From Candidatus Soleaferrea massiliensis AP7 (GTDB lineage: Bacteria > Bacillota > Clostridia > Oscillospirales > Ruminococcaceae): DNA of 64,000 nucleotides. Below, one piece after another: positions 1 through 14,716 of the stretch (position 1 is the first letter of the stretch; every line of letters starts with the position of its first letter). The notes below the pieces were generated by a model. It made no database searches. It saw only the letters and a list, made by a program, of their open reading frames with translations, and was not told where the DNA came from. A program made the position numbers and the translations under genes. Location: contig NZ_CCYH01000029.1 in the NCBI RefSeq assembly GCF_000820765.1, positions 62,001 through 126,000 of the forward strand, given 5' to 3'.

Positions 1-1
1 C

Positions 2-5221
<5,220 letters not shown>

Positions 5222-5396
5222 CGGCATCTTTCAAGTCTGAAATTCTCAATGGATGGCCATTTTCCTGCGTGAACCGCAACAATCAATCGTTTTTTATAGG
5301 CAAATCCAGTATGAACCAGACAGCGCTAAAGGTTGTCTGAACAAGGGAACTTTCCTGGAGGAGACATCTTTCTCCCTGAAAAACCGTTGAACTAAT

Positions 5397-5426
5397 TTGT
5401 CAATAAAAATATAAAACCACTTATAA
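5397..5426 (+). promoter_or_regulatory. Promoter-like -35/-10 pair before candidate small RNA
   Basis: TTGTCA at 5397-5402 and TTATAA at 5421-5426 are separated by 18 bp. This is a fair sigma-A-type match lying in an AT-rich stretch. No ORF follows, so the transcript would be non-coding and about 110 nt long. Confidence 0.4.
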
Positions 5427-5431
5427 ACAAG

Positions 5432-5540
5432 TGTTTTGCATGGTCCCAGGAAGGGTAACATACAGATTCAGCCCCTTAAGGGGCATGGTAGGTTTAGCAA
5501 CATTACCATTTAAGCAGCCGCTTCAAGCGGCTGCTTTTTT
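5432..5540 (+). ncRNA. Candidate stand-alone structured small RNA
   Basis: Between a promoter-like pair and a strong terminator lies about 110 nt without an ORF. It contains a compact hairpin at 5471-5484 (GCCCC, loop TTAA, GGGGC) flanked by GGTAAC and ATTACC-like stretches, then the terminator hairpin. This arrangement is typical of an independent sRNA. I could not assign it to a known RNA family. An alternative is simply 3' UTR of the GH2 gene. Confidence 0.35.
5513..5540 (+). terminator. Strong rho-independent terminator
   Basis: A 10-bp perfect stem (AGCAGCCGCT / AGCGGCTGCT) with a TCA loop is followed by a T tract. It would end the candidate sRNA and any read-through from the GH2 gene. 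Confidence 0.85.
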
Positions 5541-5573
5541 ATAAGCGCTCCGGCTGTGTGTCGGGGCACTTAT

Positions 5574-5608
5574 AAAAAAAGCCTGTAATCATATTGACTA
5601 CAGGCTTT
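5574..5608 (-). terminator. Terminator of the lipoprotein gene
   Basis: The inverted repeat AAAGCCTGTA / TACAGGCTTT is followed, read on the minus strand, by a T-rich tract. It lies about 40 bp after the stop of the minus-strand lipoprotein gene. Confidence 0.75.
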
Positions 5609-5648
5609 CGGTACCTATCGGCACTTCTTTGTCACGAGCACTTACATA

Positions 5649-6104
5649 TTACTTATATTCTTTAGAGAAAAGAATCTCGCCATTTTTATCAGAACATTCA
5701 ATAATGACGGATTCCGCCTCGGGCACAGCTGTTTTTAACATGGAGAACAATTGCGAATAGGTAGCGGACATACTATCCATTGCACTTTCTAAAGTTTCTT
5801 TGACTATCGAAGCGTCCCCAATATCAATCTTGTATTGGTAGCTGTATACCAAGGAATTCCCTCTGGCGGAGACGTCAAGAACCATTCCGGCGCTTTCAAA
5901 GGTCGAAGCCAATTGGTCAATCTGATCTTGAATGCTTACAATAAACTCCTCCATGGACTGTCCTCCAACGGGCACTGAACTCTCTGTGGATGCAGTTGAT
6001 GACGGCGTCGATTGATCCGCGCCAGTTCTGTTCACTCTAATCTTGCAGCCTGCCAAAGAAAAGCAAAGCGCGAAACATGCGATGATAATAACAAGTTTTT
6101 TCAT
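5649..6104 (-). CDS. Small secreted lipoprotein, DUF4854-like
   Basis: A 151-residue exported lipoprotein of unknown function. The N-terminus has a short basic start, a hydrophobic stretch and a lipobox-like LAGC with Cys at about position 20. A Ser/Thr-rich linker follows, then a roughly 110-residue globular domain (SMEEFIVSIQDQIDQL at its start). Size and layout resemble the small DUF4854-type lipoproteins common in Clostridia; this family call is from memory of the pattern and is tentative. AAGGAAGG precedes the ATG. The gene stands alone, with its own terminator downstream, between two glycosidase genes on opposite strands. Nothing ties it to carbohydrate use directly. Confidence 0.75.
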   Translation of the reverse strand: MKKLVIIIACFALCFSLAGCKIRVNRTGADQSTPSSTASTESSVPVGGQSMEEFIVSIQDQIDQLASTFESAGMVLDVSARGNSLVYSYQYKIDIGDASIVKETLESAMDSMSATYSQLFSMLKTAVPEAESVIIECSDKNGEILFSKEYK

Positions 6105-6667
6105 TCCATTTTCCTTCCTTCATATAAATTCCTTCTGTTATGTAAAAAACATTGTATACACCAGCTGAAAAACTGCTTCGGTCTGAATTTGGAGTTGCAG
6201 AATACTATAAAACGAAACTTTTTCGTTTGCGGAAATGATATTCATTTTTATCCAAATATGCTATATCATTCAAATATTTATTCATTGCAGAGAATCCATG
6301 ATACATGCACAAACGACCTCAGTTATTCCAATTTCAGCCAGTTTAACAACTAATACTTATATTATACATATTCCATATCAATTTGTCAACGAATATGTAT
6401 AAGGAAGGGATATCCAGTATGAAAACTTGTTCATATTTCTTATGCTTATTGTCAGCTTAAAACGCTGTATATTTATAAATTTAAAAGCAACGGCCAAAGA
6501 TTTCATGACGAGCTGTAAAATTGAGAAATGTGCAATCACTTGTTTTTGCAAAGGAAAATTTCTTATATCAATAGAAAACAAGACGCAGCCTGTGCAGGCT
6601 GCGTCTTGTTTGCCTGCCCTTCCTTGACAGGAAAAAGCATTTGCGATTCTATTGCTGTAAAACTAAA
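6105..6667. other. AT-rich intergenic region
   Basis: No supported gene. Short ORFs on both strands here lack ribosome binding sites and have low-complexity AT-rich composition. The only clear element is the terminator of the GH3 gene at 6579-6608. Upstream control of the lipoprotein gene presumably lies at 6120-6350. Confidence 0.6.
6579..6608 (-). terminator. Terminator of the first GH3 gene
   Basis: A perfect 13-bp stem (CAAGACGCAGCCT and its complement) with a GTGC loop is flanked by T/A-rich sequence. It lies about 60 bp past the stop of the minus-strand GH3 gene. Confidence 0.8.
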
Positions 6668-9600
6668 TTACTGGTAGATACCGTTGAGAATATTCAGCTT
6701 GATGATCAAGAGGTCGAATATGTTGATTCTGCCATCCTGATTGGCGTCCGCGCTCAATACCTGAAGCGGTGTGAAATCAGCGCGTCCAAGGATATAGGAC
6801 TTGACGTTCAGCAGGGTGGAGATGTTCGGCACATTGGCGCCGTCCAGATCTCCGAGAACAGACAGTTCATAGCTTCCCTTTACATTCCCGTTCAGCATGA
6901 TCTGTGCCTTCATTCCGCTTCTGACAGCCGTTTGCGCGTCGACCGCATTGCCGTTTTCATCGACGATGCCGACGATGGCCTTGTCACTGCTGCAGTGGAT
7001 CGCAGACAGCGCGTTTTCAGCGCTGGTTCCATATTCGATGCCGGAGATGGTGCCGTTCTCTTCGCTGATCTGGTACGTATCCGAAGAGATTGTAACAGGC
7101 TCTGCATAGATCAGGTCGACCGACTCGATGTTCACAATGTCGTTCTCCATCCTGAGATAGATGTTCTTCTCGCCCTGCGCTTTGGACTGATCGACGAAAT
7201 TGGTCGCGTTTCCAAGATAGGAAACGATGTACGGGTTCTGCGTATCCAGCGCGGTCTGTGCGGTGGTGCACTGGCCGTAGGTTTCCCAGTAGCCGTCCTT
7301 CGTCGTAAAGTTGATGCTCGCAAGCTCGTTCGCAAGCTGCAGGGAGCCGCCATAGTAAATGCTGTCATAGGTGATTCCGTCGACGGAGGTGGAACGCTTG
7401 GCCGGCGTTTCCAGATCATCGGCCTCCAGATAGAACTTGAGCGCGATGGTCGTCGCTGTGCCGCGTGAGAAGTTGACGCGGATTTCTTCGAGGCCAGTCA
7501 CATCAATTTTGCCGAGATAGACCGTGTCGTTGACCGTGGTCCAGCTCATAGCGCCCGAGCCGCCTTCGAAGCGGAAGCCGTCCGGCGCATAGATCCAAGG
7601 CGTATCCAAGGGTTTGACGCGGATGCCGCCGTCAATCTGCTGTGTTTTCTTCGGCGCAATATTGACCGGCAGAACCGTGCGGTTCAGTTCCTCAACGGCA
7701 GCTTCCAGTGCGGCAATCGCATCGGAAACCACTTCGCTGTTGACCGGTTCGCTGACGATCTGCCTGATTCCATCGAGCGCCTCGTTAAATGCCTTCTGTT
7801 TTGCGGTGGTATACTGCGTCAGGTCAATCTGCTGGGCCTCGAGAATCTTTGCTTCCAGCACAGAGGTATCCACATTGTCCTGCTTCATCTGGAACTTGAG
7901 CCAGTTCAGGTCGATGCCCGCGGTATCGAACACAATTTTCAGCTCGTGCGTTCCCTTGGTCAGATGCACAAATCCGTCTGTGCTGCGCGTCACCCATTCG
8001 CCGTTTGTCGACTGGATGTAGGAGAATGCGCCGAGTTCTTTCTGCGCGTCATAGACCGTGAAGGACATCTGTGCGAGCGGATTGTTGTTGGTGGCTTTGA
8101 AGCGGGAGGAAAGCTTGTAATCTCCCTCTTCCTGAACCTCCACTTTATAAGTGACCGATTCACCCTTTTCGCATCCGGTGAAGTGCTTGCCGCCGCCGAT
8201 GTCGTTGCTGTCGACCGGCTTGATCGAAGGGGTCATCGCGGCCGGTTCGGTCTCCGCCACCTTCAGCGTGGTATTTAAGTCCTCAAACGCTTTGACCGGC
8301 GTGGACGGGCTGTAATCAAAGTTCACATAGTCAAAGTCGGCGATGAACGGGTCGGCCGGCGACTGGCTGCCGGTGGAAGCGGTGAGTCCGAATTTCGGAT
8401 TCTCATAGTTGGCGGCAGTGGTGCCGAACGAGATGTAATTCTCGCCGTCTGCGCTTGCATAACCGGAATAGGTATTTCCGATTTTCTTGAGACGGAAATA
8501 AACCGTTGTGCCGCTTCCAAGAAGATCGGTGATCTGGCTGCCTGAAATCTTGCCGATCGGCACCGGATCCTGTCCTTTGGTCTCCTTGTACATGCCCATG
8601 ATGCTTCCGTTGCTCTGTTCATATTTCAGATAGATGTAGTTGTTGTTGTCCTGTGAAGCCACGACGCCGACACTCTTGAAATTGTCCTTCGGCTGTTCGT
8701 TCAAATCAACCTTGACGTTCGCTTCCCAGTTGCCGTACACATCCTGCTGGAAGAAGTTTTTCAGGTTGTTGTCCCCCTGCCAGAAGTCGCCTCTCTCGGC
8801 AATGATGCGCAGGGAGCCCGGCGCTGCTTCCAAGGACCAGTTGTCCTTATTCTCGCCGTTGTTCTGCGTATCGGTGTTGATGTACCAGACATCATTCAGC
8901 TCGGTGCTGTCAAACTGATCGGAGGTCGGGAGCTTGCCGAACTGCAGCACATAGGTGTTTGCCTGATCGGTGCTGACACAGCGGACCGATACGCGGTTGT
9001 TCTCCGGATCCGGGACTACCGTGGCGGTTACGCCGTCCGGCGCGGACACGGTGACTTCCGGCAGCGGATTCAGCGTGGATACGCCGGCCGCGTAATAGAA
9101 GCTGGTCCGGTCAAATTCCTCGAGCGGGCTGCCGTTCACCTGGATATCGTCGAGGTAAGCGTAGGTCGGATTCTCAAACAGCGGCTCCAGTCCGTCTTCG
9201 GTTGTGAAGATGACCTTGTAAACCCGCTCCTCTTTGCCCGAGATCGCGATGATCGTGGCGGCCGGCTTCTTGTCGCTGGCCTGCTCAATCTGGATGGTTG
9301 TGCCTTCCTGTGCGGTCGCATCGACCGTCGGATACTCGCCGGAGCCGTTGTAGAACGCCTTGTAATCCAGTGTCAGCAGGTTAAACACATCCGCACGGAT
9401 GCTCTTCCCGCCAATCCGGATGCCCGAAAGCATCGGATCGCCTGGGGTCACATCCTTCTGGACGGTGAAACGGTCCGGTCCAGGAGTAAAGGACGGTTCG
9501 TAGGTGATGCCCTCCAGACGCGCGAGCGCCGGGGATTTCACAAGATAGTTACAGATATTCTTCGCGGTGCGCTGCAGTTCGCCCAGCGTCAGATTTCCTT

Positions 9601-12025
9601 TCTGGTATTCGGAAAGCTGGTTCATGCCGGCAAGATTCTTCTCGGCTTCACCGCTGTTTTTCCTCATGTAGAGATCCTGCTGCGCGCGGACCATGACCTT
9701 GCCGTTGGTGCCGGTGCTTGCCCTGTCGTAGAATCCCTGATCCTCGCCGAGAGAAGCCCACCAGTCGGTCATCACGATGCCGTCAAATCCCCACTCATTG
9801 CGCAGGATGATGGTATTCAGATCGTAGCTGCTGGAGGTCCAGGTACCATTGATGGCGTTGTAGGAGGTCATGATGCTGCGGCAGTTTCCGCTTCTGACGG
9901 CGATTTCAAAGCCGCGCAGATAGATTTCCCTCAGCGCTCTCTCCGAGACGCAGGAGTTGTATTCGCGTCTGTCCTTCTCCAGGTTGTTCGCCGCAAAATG
10001 CTTGATGGTAGGTGTCACGCCTTGGCTCTGAATGCCTCTCGACGACGCAGTGGCCATCATACCAACGACCAGAGGATCCTCTGAAAAATACTCAAAGTTT
10101 CTTCCGTTCAGCGGATATCTGTGGATATCGACGCCCGGACCAAGAATGGTGTCGACGCCGTTCATGACCATTTCCTGACCCAGATATTCATACATTTTCT
10201 GAACCAGATCAACATTCCAGGTGCAGGCGAGCATGGTTCCGTTTGGAATGCTGGATACCGTAACCGATTTATTGACGCGGATACCGGCAGGGCCGTCCGC
10301 CGCGATGGCAAGCGGAATACCCATTGCTTCCAGCGACTTGGTGACGCTGCCGAAGCATCCAGCTGCGCCGGTGGTTCCGCGGTCGCTGTCGTTATTTTCC
10401 TCACCGATCACAATGGCGGCAAGGTCGTTGTCGGAAAACTGTCCGATAAACTGATCCATCGTGATGGTTCCGTTGTAGACATCGATCAGTCTGTATTCTT
10501 TTTTGTCGGTGCGTTCAATTTCCGCCGGGAAATTGTCCCGGATTCTCTGCTCATAATCAACCGTCCGCTGCGGGACATCCTCATAGGTCAATTCATAGGT
10601 TCCGTCTTCCTTCAATTCACCCGGCTTCATGCGCTGAAGCGGACGGGTCGGTGCCATGACCTCTTCGAGCACATCGGTTACGCGCGTTTCAGGCTCGTTG
10701 TATACCTTGACCTGTTCGCAGCTGCGCACATCGTTTCCAACATAGATTTTGTAATCTCCGGCTTCCAGCACATAGCTGGAATCATTGCCGGTTACGCCGC
10801 CGTCATCATAGGAAGCCATATCGTCAATCTTGTAGGAGATGGACATGGTCTGCGATTCGCCCGGCTGCAGGACGCCGGTTTTTGCGAAAGCTGCCAGCTG
10901 TTTGGCAGGCTTGCCCAGAAGTCCCTGCGGCGCGCCGTAATAGACCTGTACAACTTCCTTGCCCTTCATCTTGCCGATATTCTCCACCATCACATTGACC
11001 GTGACGGAACCGTCAGCGACGGTGACATCATTCGTGGTGGTCTTGAACTCGGTATAGGAAATGCCGTATCCAAACGGATAGAGGACCTTCTCGGGCGCAA
11101 AGGTTTCAAAGTACCGGTAGCCGACATAGATATCCTCTTCGTAGTTCAGATTTGCCCACCTGTCGCAGGTGTGGTTTCCATCTGCGGCATAATCCTCAAT
11201 ATTCTTCGCGATGGTATCGTTCAGCTTTCCGCTGGGTGTCACATCGCCGGTCAGAACGTCGGCTGTCGCGCTGCCGCCCTCCATACCGCCCTGCCACGCA
11301 TAGACGATCGCGGCATTCGGATAATCAGCAGCCCATTTCATGTCGATGATGTGGCCGACATTCAGCACGACGGCTACGCGGTCAAACTGCGCGTAGACCT
11401 TGTCGAGCATATCCTTCTCCGTATCGGTCAGCAGATAGGAACCCTTGATATTCTGAGCTTCATGGTCCTCGCCGGCCGTACGGCCGATGATGACAATCGC
11501 CATATCGGACTGTGCCTTCGCATCCGATACGATTTCTTCCGTCATGGGCATCTCTTTCTGGCTCCAAGAGGTGTTGTCCGTCCATCCGCCGTTTTCAATA
11601 AACGGATTCTCTTTGATCCATGCCTTGTAAATGGATGCGAGATTCTCGTTCACTTTGACATTCGGGTTGCTGCGCAGTCCGTCGGCGATTGTGGTGATGT
11701 GATCCACCGCAATTCCGCTGACGCCGCCGCCAGAACCGGTTCCATTCGAATAGTAATAATCCTGCACGACGCCAAAGATGGACACGGTTTGTCCATTTTT
11801 GACCGGAAGCACCTTGTCGATTTCATTTGCTTCCCCACCGGTGCCATATGCCGGGTTTTCCAGCAGCACAACGCCTTCCGCCGCCGCCATTCTGGATACA
11901 TCGGAAAGACCGGGCAGCGCTGCTGCGCTGACAAGTGTCAAAGCATTGGGTACGACCGAGAACAGCATCGCCGCGCTGAGAAGCAGCGATACAAGCCGTT
12001 TGGATTTCCTTCTTTCGCTTTTCAT
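6668..12025 (-). CDS. GH3 beta-glucosidase-type enzyme, permuted domain order, concanavalin-like and CBM modules, dockerin
   Basis: Secreted family 3 glycoside hydrolase of about 1785 residues, probably a beta-glucosidase or beta-xylosidase. The start is the ATG at 12025 because GGAGG lies 7 bp upstream; the upstream in-frame start at 12097 has no such site. A signal peptide (basic, then LVSLLLSAAMLFSVV) is present. Order: GH3 C-domain (about 45-310), Fn3-like domain (about 340-430), then catalytic GH3 N-domain (about 500-780) with nucleophile D754 in VMTDWW and KHFAANN. This C-before-N order is known from Ruminococcus albus and Butyrivibrio enzymes. Next come Ig-like linkers, a laminin/concanavalin-type module, a CBM6-like module, a FIVAR-like helical repeat and another beta-sandwich. 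The terminal dockerin has a degenerate first Ca loop (DLDGANVPN) and an intact second (DANQDG). Confidence 0.93.
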   Translation of the reverse strand: MKSERRKSKRLVSLLLSAAMLFSVVPNALTLVSAAALPGLSDVSRMAAAEGVVLLENPAYGTGGEANEIDKVLPVKNGQTVSIFGVVQDYYYSNGTGSGGGVSGIAVDHITTIADGLRSNPNVKVNENLASIYKAWIKENPFIENGGWTDNTSWSQKEMPMTEEIVSDAKAQSDMAIVIIGRTAGEDHEAQNIKGSYLLTDTEKDMLDKVYAQFDRVAVVLNVGHIIDMKWAADYPNAAIVYAWQGGMEGGSATADVLTGDVTPSGKLNDTIAKNIEDYAADGNHTCDRWANLNYEEDIYVGYRYFETFAPEKVLYPFGYGISYTEFKTTTNDVTVADGSVTVNVMVENIGKMKGKEVVQVYYGAPQGLLGKPAKQLAAFAKTGVLQPGESQTMSISYKIDDMASYDDGGVTGNDSSYVLEAGDYKIYVGNDVRSCEQVKVYNEPETRVTDVLEEVMAPTRPLQRMKPGELKEDGTYELTYEDVPQRTVDYEQRIRDNFPAEIERTDKKEYRLIDVYNGTITMDQFIGQFSDNDLAAIVIGEENNDSDRGTTGAAGCFGSVTKSLEAMGIPLAIAADGPAGIRVNKSVTVSSIPNGTMLACTWNVDLVQKMYEYLGQEMVMNGVDTILGPGVDIHRYPLNGRNFEYFSEDPLVVGMMATASSRGIQSQGVTPTIKHFAANNLEKDRREYNSCVSERALREIYLRGFEIAVRSGNCRSIMTSYNAINGTWTSSSYDLNTIILRNEWGFDGIVMTDWWASLGEDQGFYDRASTGTNGKVMVRAQQDLYMRKNSGEAEKNLAGMNQLSEYQKGNLTLGELQRTAKNICNYLVKSPALARLEGITYEPSFTPGPDRFTVQKDVTPGDPMLSGIRIGGKSIRADVFNLLTLDYKAFYNGSGEYPTVDATAQEGTTIQIEQASDKKPAATIIAISGKEERVYKVIFTTEDGLEPLFENPTYAYLDDIQVNGSPLEEFDRTSFYYAAGVSTLNPLPEVTVSAPDGVTATVVPDPENNRVSVRCVSTDQANTYVLQFGKLPTSDQFDSTELNDVWYINTDTQNNGENKDNWSLEAAPGSLRIIAERGDFWQGDNNLKNFFQQDVYGNWEANVKVDLNEQPKDNFKSVGVVASQDNNNYIYLKYEQSNGSIMGMYKETKGQDPVPIGKISGSQITDLLGSGTTVYFRLKKIGNTYSGYASADGENYISFGTTAANYENPKFGLTASTGSQSPADPFIADFDYVNFDYSPSTPVKAFEDLNTTLKVAETEPAAMTPSIKPVDSNDIGGGKHFTGCEKGESVTYKVEVQEEGDYKLSSRFKATNNNPLAQMSFTVYDAQKELGAFSYIQSTNGEWVTRSTDGFVHLTKGTHELKIVFDTAGIDLNWLKFQMKQDNVDTSVLEAKILEAQQIDLTQYTTAKQKAFNEALDGIRQIVSEPVNSEVVSDAIAALEAAVEELNRTVLPVNIAPKKTQQIDGGIRVKPLDTPWIYAPDGFRFEGGSGAMSWTTVNDTVYLGKIDVTGLEEIRVNFSRGTATTIALKFYLEADDLETPAKRSTSVDGITYDSIYYGGSLQLANELASINFTTKDGYWETYGQCTTAQTALDTQNPYIVSYLGNATNFVDQSKAQGEKNIYLRMENDIVNIESVDLIYAEPVTISSDTYQISEENGTISGIEYGTSAENALSAIHCSSDKAIVGIVDENGNAVDAQTAVRSGMKAQIMLNGNVKGSYELSVLGDLDGANVPNISTLLNVKSYILGRADFTPLQVLSADANQDGRINIFDLLIIKLNILNGIYQ

Positions 12026-12128
12026 TTTTTTCCTCCATTTCTTGATTGCAAGAGACATTCTTTCCTGCTCATTTCTGTTCATAGAATATAAAAACAACAG
12101 TGCCGCTTTTCATAACATAAGAAATATT

Positions 12129-12138
12129 GAAACGTTTC
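12129..12138. promoter_or_regulatory. LacI/CcpA-like operator palindrome upstream of GH3 gene
   Basis: GAAACGTTTC is a perfect 10-bp palindrome centred on CG, the hallmark of LacI-family and catabolite-control sites. It lies in the 5' region of the minus-strand GH3 gene. A similar CG-centred site occurs at 19312-19325 before the second GH3 gene. The match to the cre consensus is imperfect in the outer positions. Confidence 0.45.
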
Positions 12139-12547
12139 CAAATCCAGTTTCTTATTGTAAGAAAAATATACACTGTTGTCCAGCAAGCTGAATAGCTTTG
12201 ATATTTATGTATGATCACAATATAATTTTGACAATTTCATGATCGGCTTATCATTTTAGTAAAGGCGACAGCAATCATTATAGTATTTTTATAAAAAAAT
12301 CAACGTCATACGTGAACAATATATCCAAAAATATAATTTTTAAATTTCAAACACATATTTTATTTATAATTCTTCAATTTTTAGTTTGACCATTTATTTT
12401 TTCAAACTATGTATCTTTAATATGTTGCAGCCATTTTAAACTCCAGTAATATGAAGAACCCGCGCACGCTTCATTTTGAAGTCATTCCGCCGAATTTCAT
12501 CCATATTTTTTTTAGATAAAGGAATAGAATCTGTAGCATTTATTTCA

Positions 12548-12581
12548 AAAGGAGACTTTCAAAAAAATGAAAGTCTCCTTT
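12548..12581 (-). terminator. Terminator of the AraC-type response regulator gene
   Basis: A 13-bp stem (AAAGGAGACTTTC and its complement) with an A-rich loop is flanked by T runs on both strands. It could work in both directions; the nearest gene end is the minus-strand regulator. Confidence 0.8.
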
Positions 12582-12766
12582 TTGATCGAAGATAACCTAT
12601 TGATCCAAATCTTTAACGCCGGCTTTGTTTTCACACTTTCATATTTTCGCGATGGCATTCCGTCTTTCACCAACGACATAAACGTTCCAGAATCAAAAAC
12701 CATCAGCGCACAATGCATGAAAAAACGGCGCTGCCCTGGCCCTATTGAAATGCGTTCCACTGTCGT

Positions 12767-14254
12767 CTATTCCATTGGCATCGAAACCTTCTGCGGTTTG
12801 GATTCTTTTCGATAAAGATTTCGGTATACGCTAGGCGTATACCCCGTTTTCTGCTTAAAACAGGTGGAGAAATACTTGACATTCGCAAATCCGGTCTGCT
12901 TTGCAATATTGGATATTTTATCCTGTGTCGATTCCAATAAATCCTTCGCCCGGTCAATCCGGCATAACAGCAGATATTCTTTAAATCCCATCTCACTTTT
13001 TTTCTGAAACAGAGAGGATAGATACGATGAAGAAATTGGAATCTGTTTGGCTACGACAGCTAAAGTCAGTTTTTCCGCATAATGCTCCTGAATATAAAGC
13101 TGCGCCTGCTGAATGATACACTTGTACTGCAATTCTGACGAAGCATCATGAGAAGACCGAAAAAGCACCAGCTGTTTGTTCAAAAACAGACTGAATGAGT
13201 TCAGATCTTTAATCTGCAGAATATCCTCTCTATAACAGAACCAATGCTCAAAGACCTCCGGAAAGCTTCTTTGCAGTGCAATCAGGAAGTCAATGGCCAG
13301 CATTTGAGCGAAATCCACCGAAGCATTGATTTGACTTAACATGTACATCATATACTCCACAGCGCTCGCAAATGGCTGCCCCGCCTGCAGACAGTTTATT
13401 GTATAATCGATGCAGGTCCAGAAAATACAATATTCCTTTTCTTCAATCTGCAACTCGGAGAATGCCACAGATGACCGGCCGTGCAGCATGGCAAACCGCG
13501 CCACAGACTGGGCGATTCGAAACGCCTTCGGAAAATCCTGAAACGAAGCAACAGGCTGGCTGAAGCCGCTGTATGGCTGACAGCCATACCGTTCCCAATA
13601 CTGCCGATTGTATTTTTTCGCCCTTTCACACAGCAGCTGTTGCATCTCACCCGATGGATAATCCGTATGCGTGAATAAGAGACAGACCTCATGATTCAGC
13701 GTCATAAACAAACTGACTGCTTCGCTGTTTTCGAGCAGCAGTTCCAAAAACCTGTACATCAGACCCTCCCGGTCATCAAACGCCGGATTGTCATCAGGTG
13801 CAAACAAATACACAGACAGCGAATAAGCAGGCGCTGACATCGGAAGGCCAAACTGTTTTAAAAGGGACTTGGCCTGATCTGCATCCTCCGGCACGCCGCC
13901 AGTGATGAGCAGATTGCAGCAAAAGCGCTTCGCCGTCTGGCTGAGCTGTTTTAACTGTGACCTGATCTGTTGATCCTGTTCTTCCCTTTTCATGTTTTTT
14001 ATAATCAGCTGTGCCAGTAAATCCACCGCATGCAGCACATTGTTCATATTATCTAACCGCGGGTCTTTGATCAAATACCGGAAGCCCCCCAGAATCATGG
14101 TGTCGATCAGCGCTTCATCGTATATTTGTGTGGTATAAAGCATAAAACGGCACTGCGGCTGAAAGGACAGAATGTCGTCCATCATATTCAGCCCATATCC
14201 ATCCGGCAGGCACAATTCCGTCACGATAATGTCCGGATGATATCGCTGGGCCAT
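12767..14254 (-). CDS. AraC-family response regulator (YesN-like), interrupted receiver, Glu at phosphoacceptor site
   Basis: Predicted transcription regulator for the flanking glycosidase genes. The C-terminal ~100 residues form an AraC double HTH (ending in KQKTGYTPSVYRNL). The middle ~250 residues are the helical linker typical of YesN-type regulators. The N-terminus is the second half of a receiver domain; its first 40 residues are encoded just upstream but separated by an in-frame TAG (14255-14257). The usual phosphoacceptor motif (TDIxMP) reads TELCLP here, so Asp is replaced by Glu. The conserved receiver Lys is present (LIKDP). Expression of this piece would need re-initiation at the ATG that directly follows the TAG. 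No histidine kinase is adjacent. It could be a recent pseudogene or a sequencing error at one base. Confidence 0.75.
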   Translation of the reverse strand: MAQRYHPDIIVTELCLPDGYGLNMMDDILSFQPQCRFMLYTTQIYDEALIDTMILGGFRYLIKDPRLDNMNNVLHAVDLLAQLIIKNMKREEQDQQIRSQLKQLSQTAKRFCCNLLITGGVPEDADQAKSLLKQFGLPMSAPAYSLSVYLFAPDDNPAFDDREGLMYRFLELLLENSEAVSLFMTLNHEVCLLFTHTDYPSGEMQQLLCERAKKYNRQYWERYGCQPYSGFSQPVASFQDFPKAFRIAQSVARFAMLHGRSSVAFSELQIEEKEYCIFWTCIDYTINCLQAGQPFASAVEYMMYMLSQINASVDFAQMLAIDFLIALQRSFPEVFEHWFCYREDILQIKDLNSFSLFLNKQLVLFRSSHDASSELQYKCIIQQAQLYIQEHYAEKLTLAVVAKQIPISSSYLSSLFQKKSEMGFKEYLLLCRIDRAKDLLESTQDKISNIAKQTGFANVKYFSTCFKQKTGYTPSVYRNLYRKESKPQKVSMPME

Positions 14255-14377
14255 CTACCGGCCTTTTTCAACACTGTCCGCCCAGAAGCATCCCCGAATT
14301 TGATGCGCTGTCCAATCAATGCCCTGAATCAGCTCATATATCTTTGGATCACTGTCCACAAACAATATCTGAATCAT
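14255..14377 (-). pseudogene. 5' fragment of the response regulator before in-frame TAG
   Basis: Starting at ATG 14377 (GGGGAG about 12 bp upstream), 40 codons encode a typical receiver start (MIQILFVDSDPKIYELIQ), in the same frame as the downstream gene, ending at TAG 14257-14255. Joined through the stop, the two parts give a full-length receiver plus AraC regulator of 536 codons. TAG is used as the normal stop of other genes here (for example those ending at 28463 and 32018), so codon reassignment is unlikely. Confidence 0.7.
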
Positions 14378-14716
14378 AGATAGCGGCAACTCCCCACGTT
14401 TTTTTCCATTATATCATAAAAAGACAAACCTGTCTTATCCATATCAAAACTTTACGATACAAGCTCCATACATTTTCATAAAAATGTTTTATTCATATGG
14501 ACCAGGCTTTACAAGCTGCCGAAGCGGTATTTCTACTCCGCAAACAACATATCGATATGATCGGACTTTTTTATCCGGCCGATTGGTACATACGTACCAA
14601 TCCCATGTTCAGCATACCGGATATGTAACGGATTCTTCCGGCATAGGCCAAGCGGCAGTCTCTTTGCATAAAAAGAGCTGCGGACAAATGTCCGCAGCTC
14701 TTATAAAAAACGAAAA
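14378..14716. other. Intergenic region upstream of response regulator
   Basis: No gene seen. A 9-bp inverted repeat with a 4-nt spacer at 14581-14602 (half-site GATTGGTAC) lies about 205 bp upstream of the regulator start and could be an operator. The terminator of the second GH3 gene is at 14672-14702. Confidence 0.5.
14672..14702 (-). terminator. Terminator of the second GH3 gene
   Basis: A 14-bp stem (AAGAGCTGCGGACA and its complement) lies 15 bp past the GH3 stop and is followed on the minus strand by a T-rich run. Confidence 0.8.

Larger units (their letters stand above)
5222..5648. other. Intergenic region between GH2 and lipoprotein genes
   Basis: No convincing ORF. The stretch holds a promoter-like pair, a candidate small RNA ending in a strong terminator, and a second terminator facing the minus strand; each is listed separately. 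The part at 5222-5396 shows nothing recognisable. Confidence 0.7.
12026..12766. other. AT-rich upstream region of the GH3 gene
   Basis: About 740 bp without a supported gene. It contains a CG-centred palindrome about 105-115 bp upstream of the GH3 start and the terminator of the response regulator gene. The rest is AT-rich. Short ORFs overlapping the terminator hairpin at 12545-12815 are spurious. Confidence 0.6.

Noticed and set aside
10121-12091. 656-codon plus-strand ORF
   Set aside because: It lies wholly antisense to the GH3 gene, has no ribosome binding site and no recognisable domain. It arises from codon bias of the real gene.
12545-12815. Short ORFs on both strands
   Set aside because: They read through a terminator hairpin and overlap the regulator's 3' end; no support as genes.
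14255-14257. TAG read as a sense codon (amber recoding)
   Set aside because: Other genes in the window end in TAG at natural domain ends, so reassignment is unlikely; nonsense mutation or sequence error is simpler.
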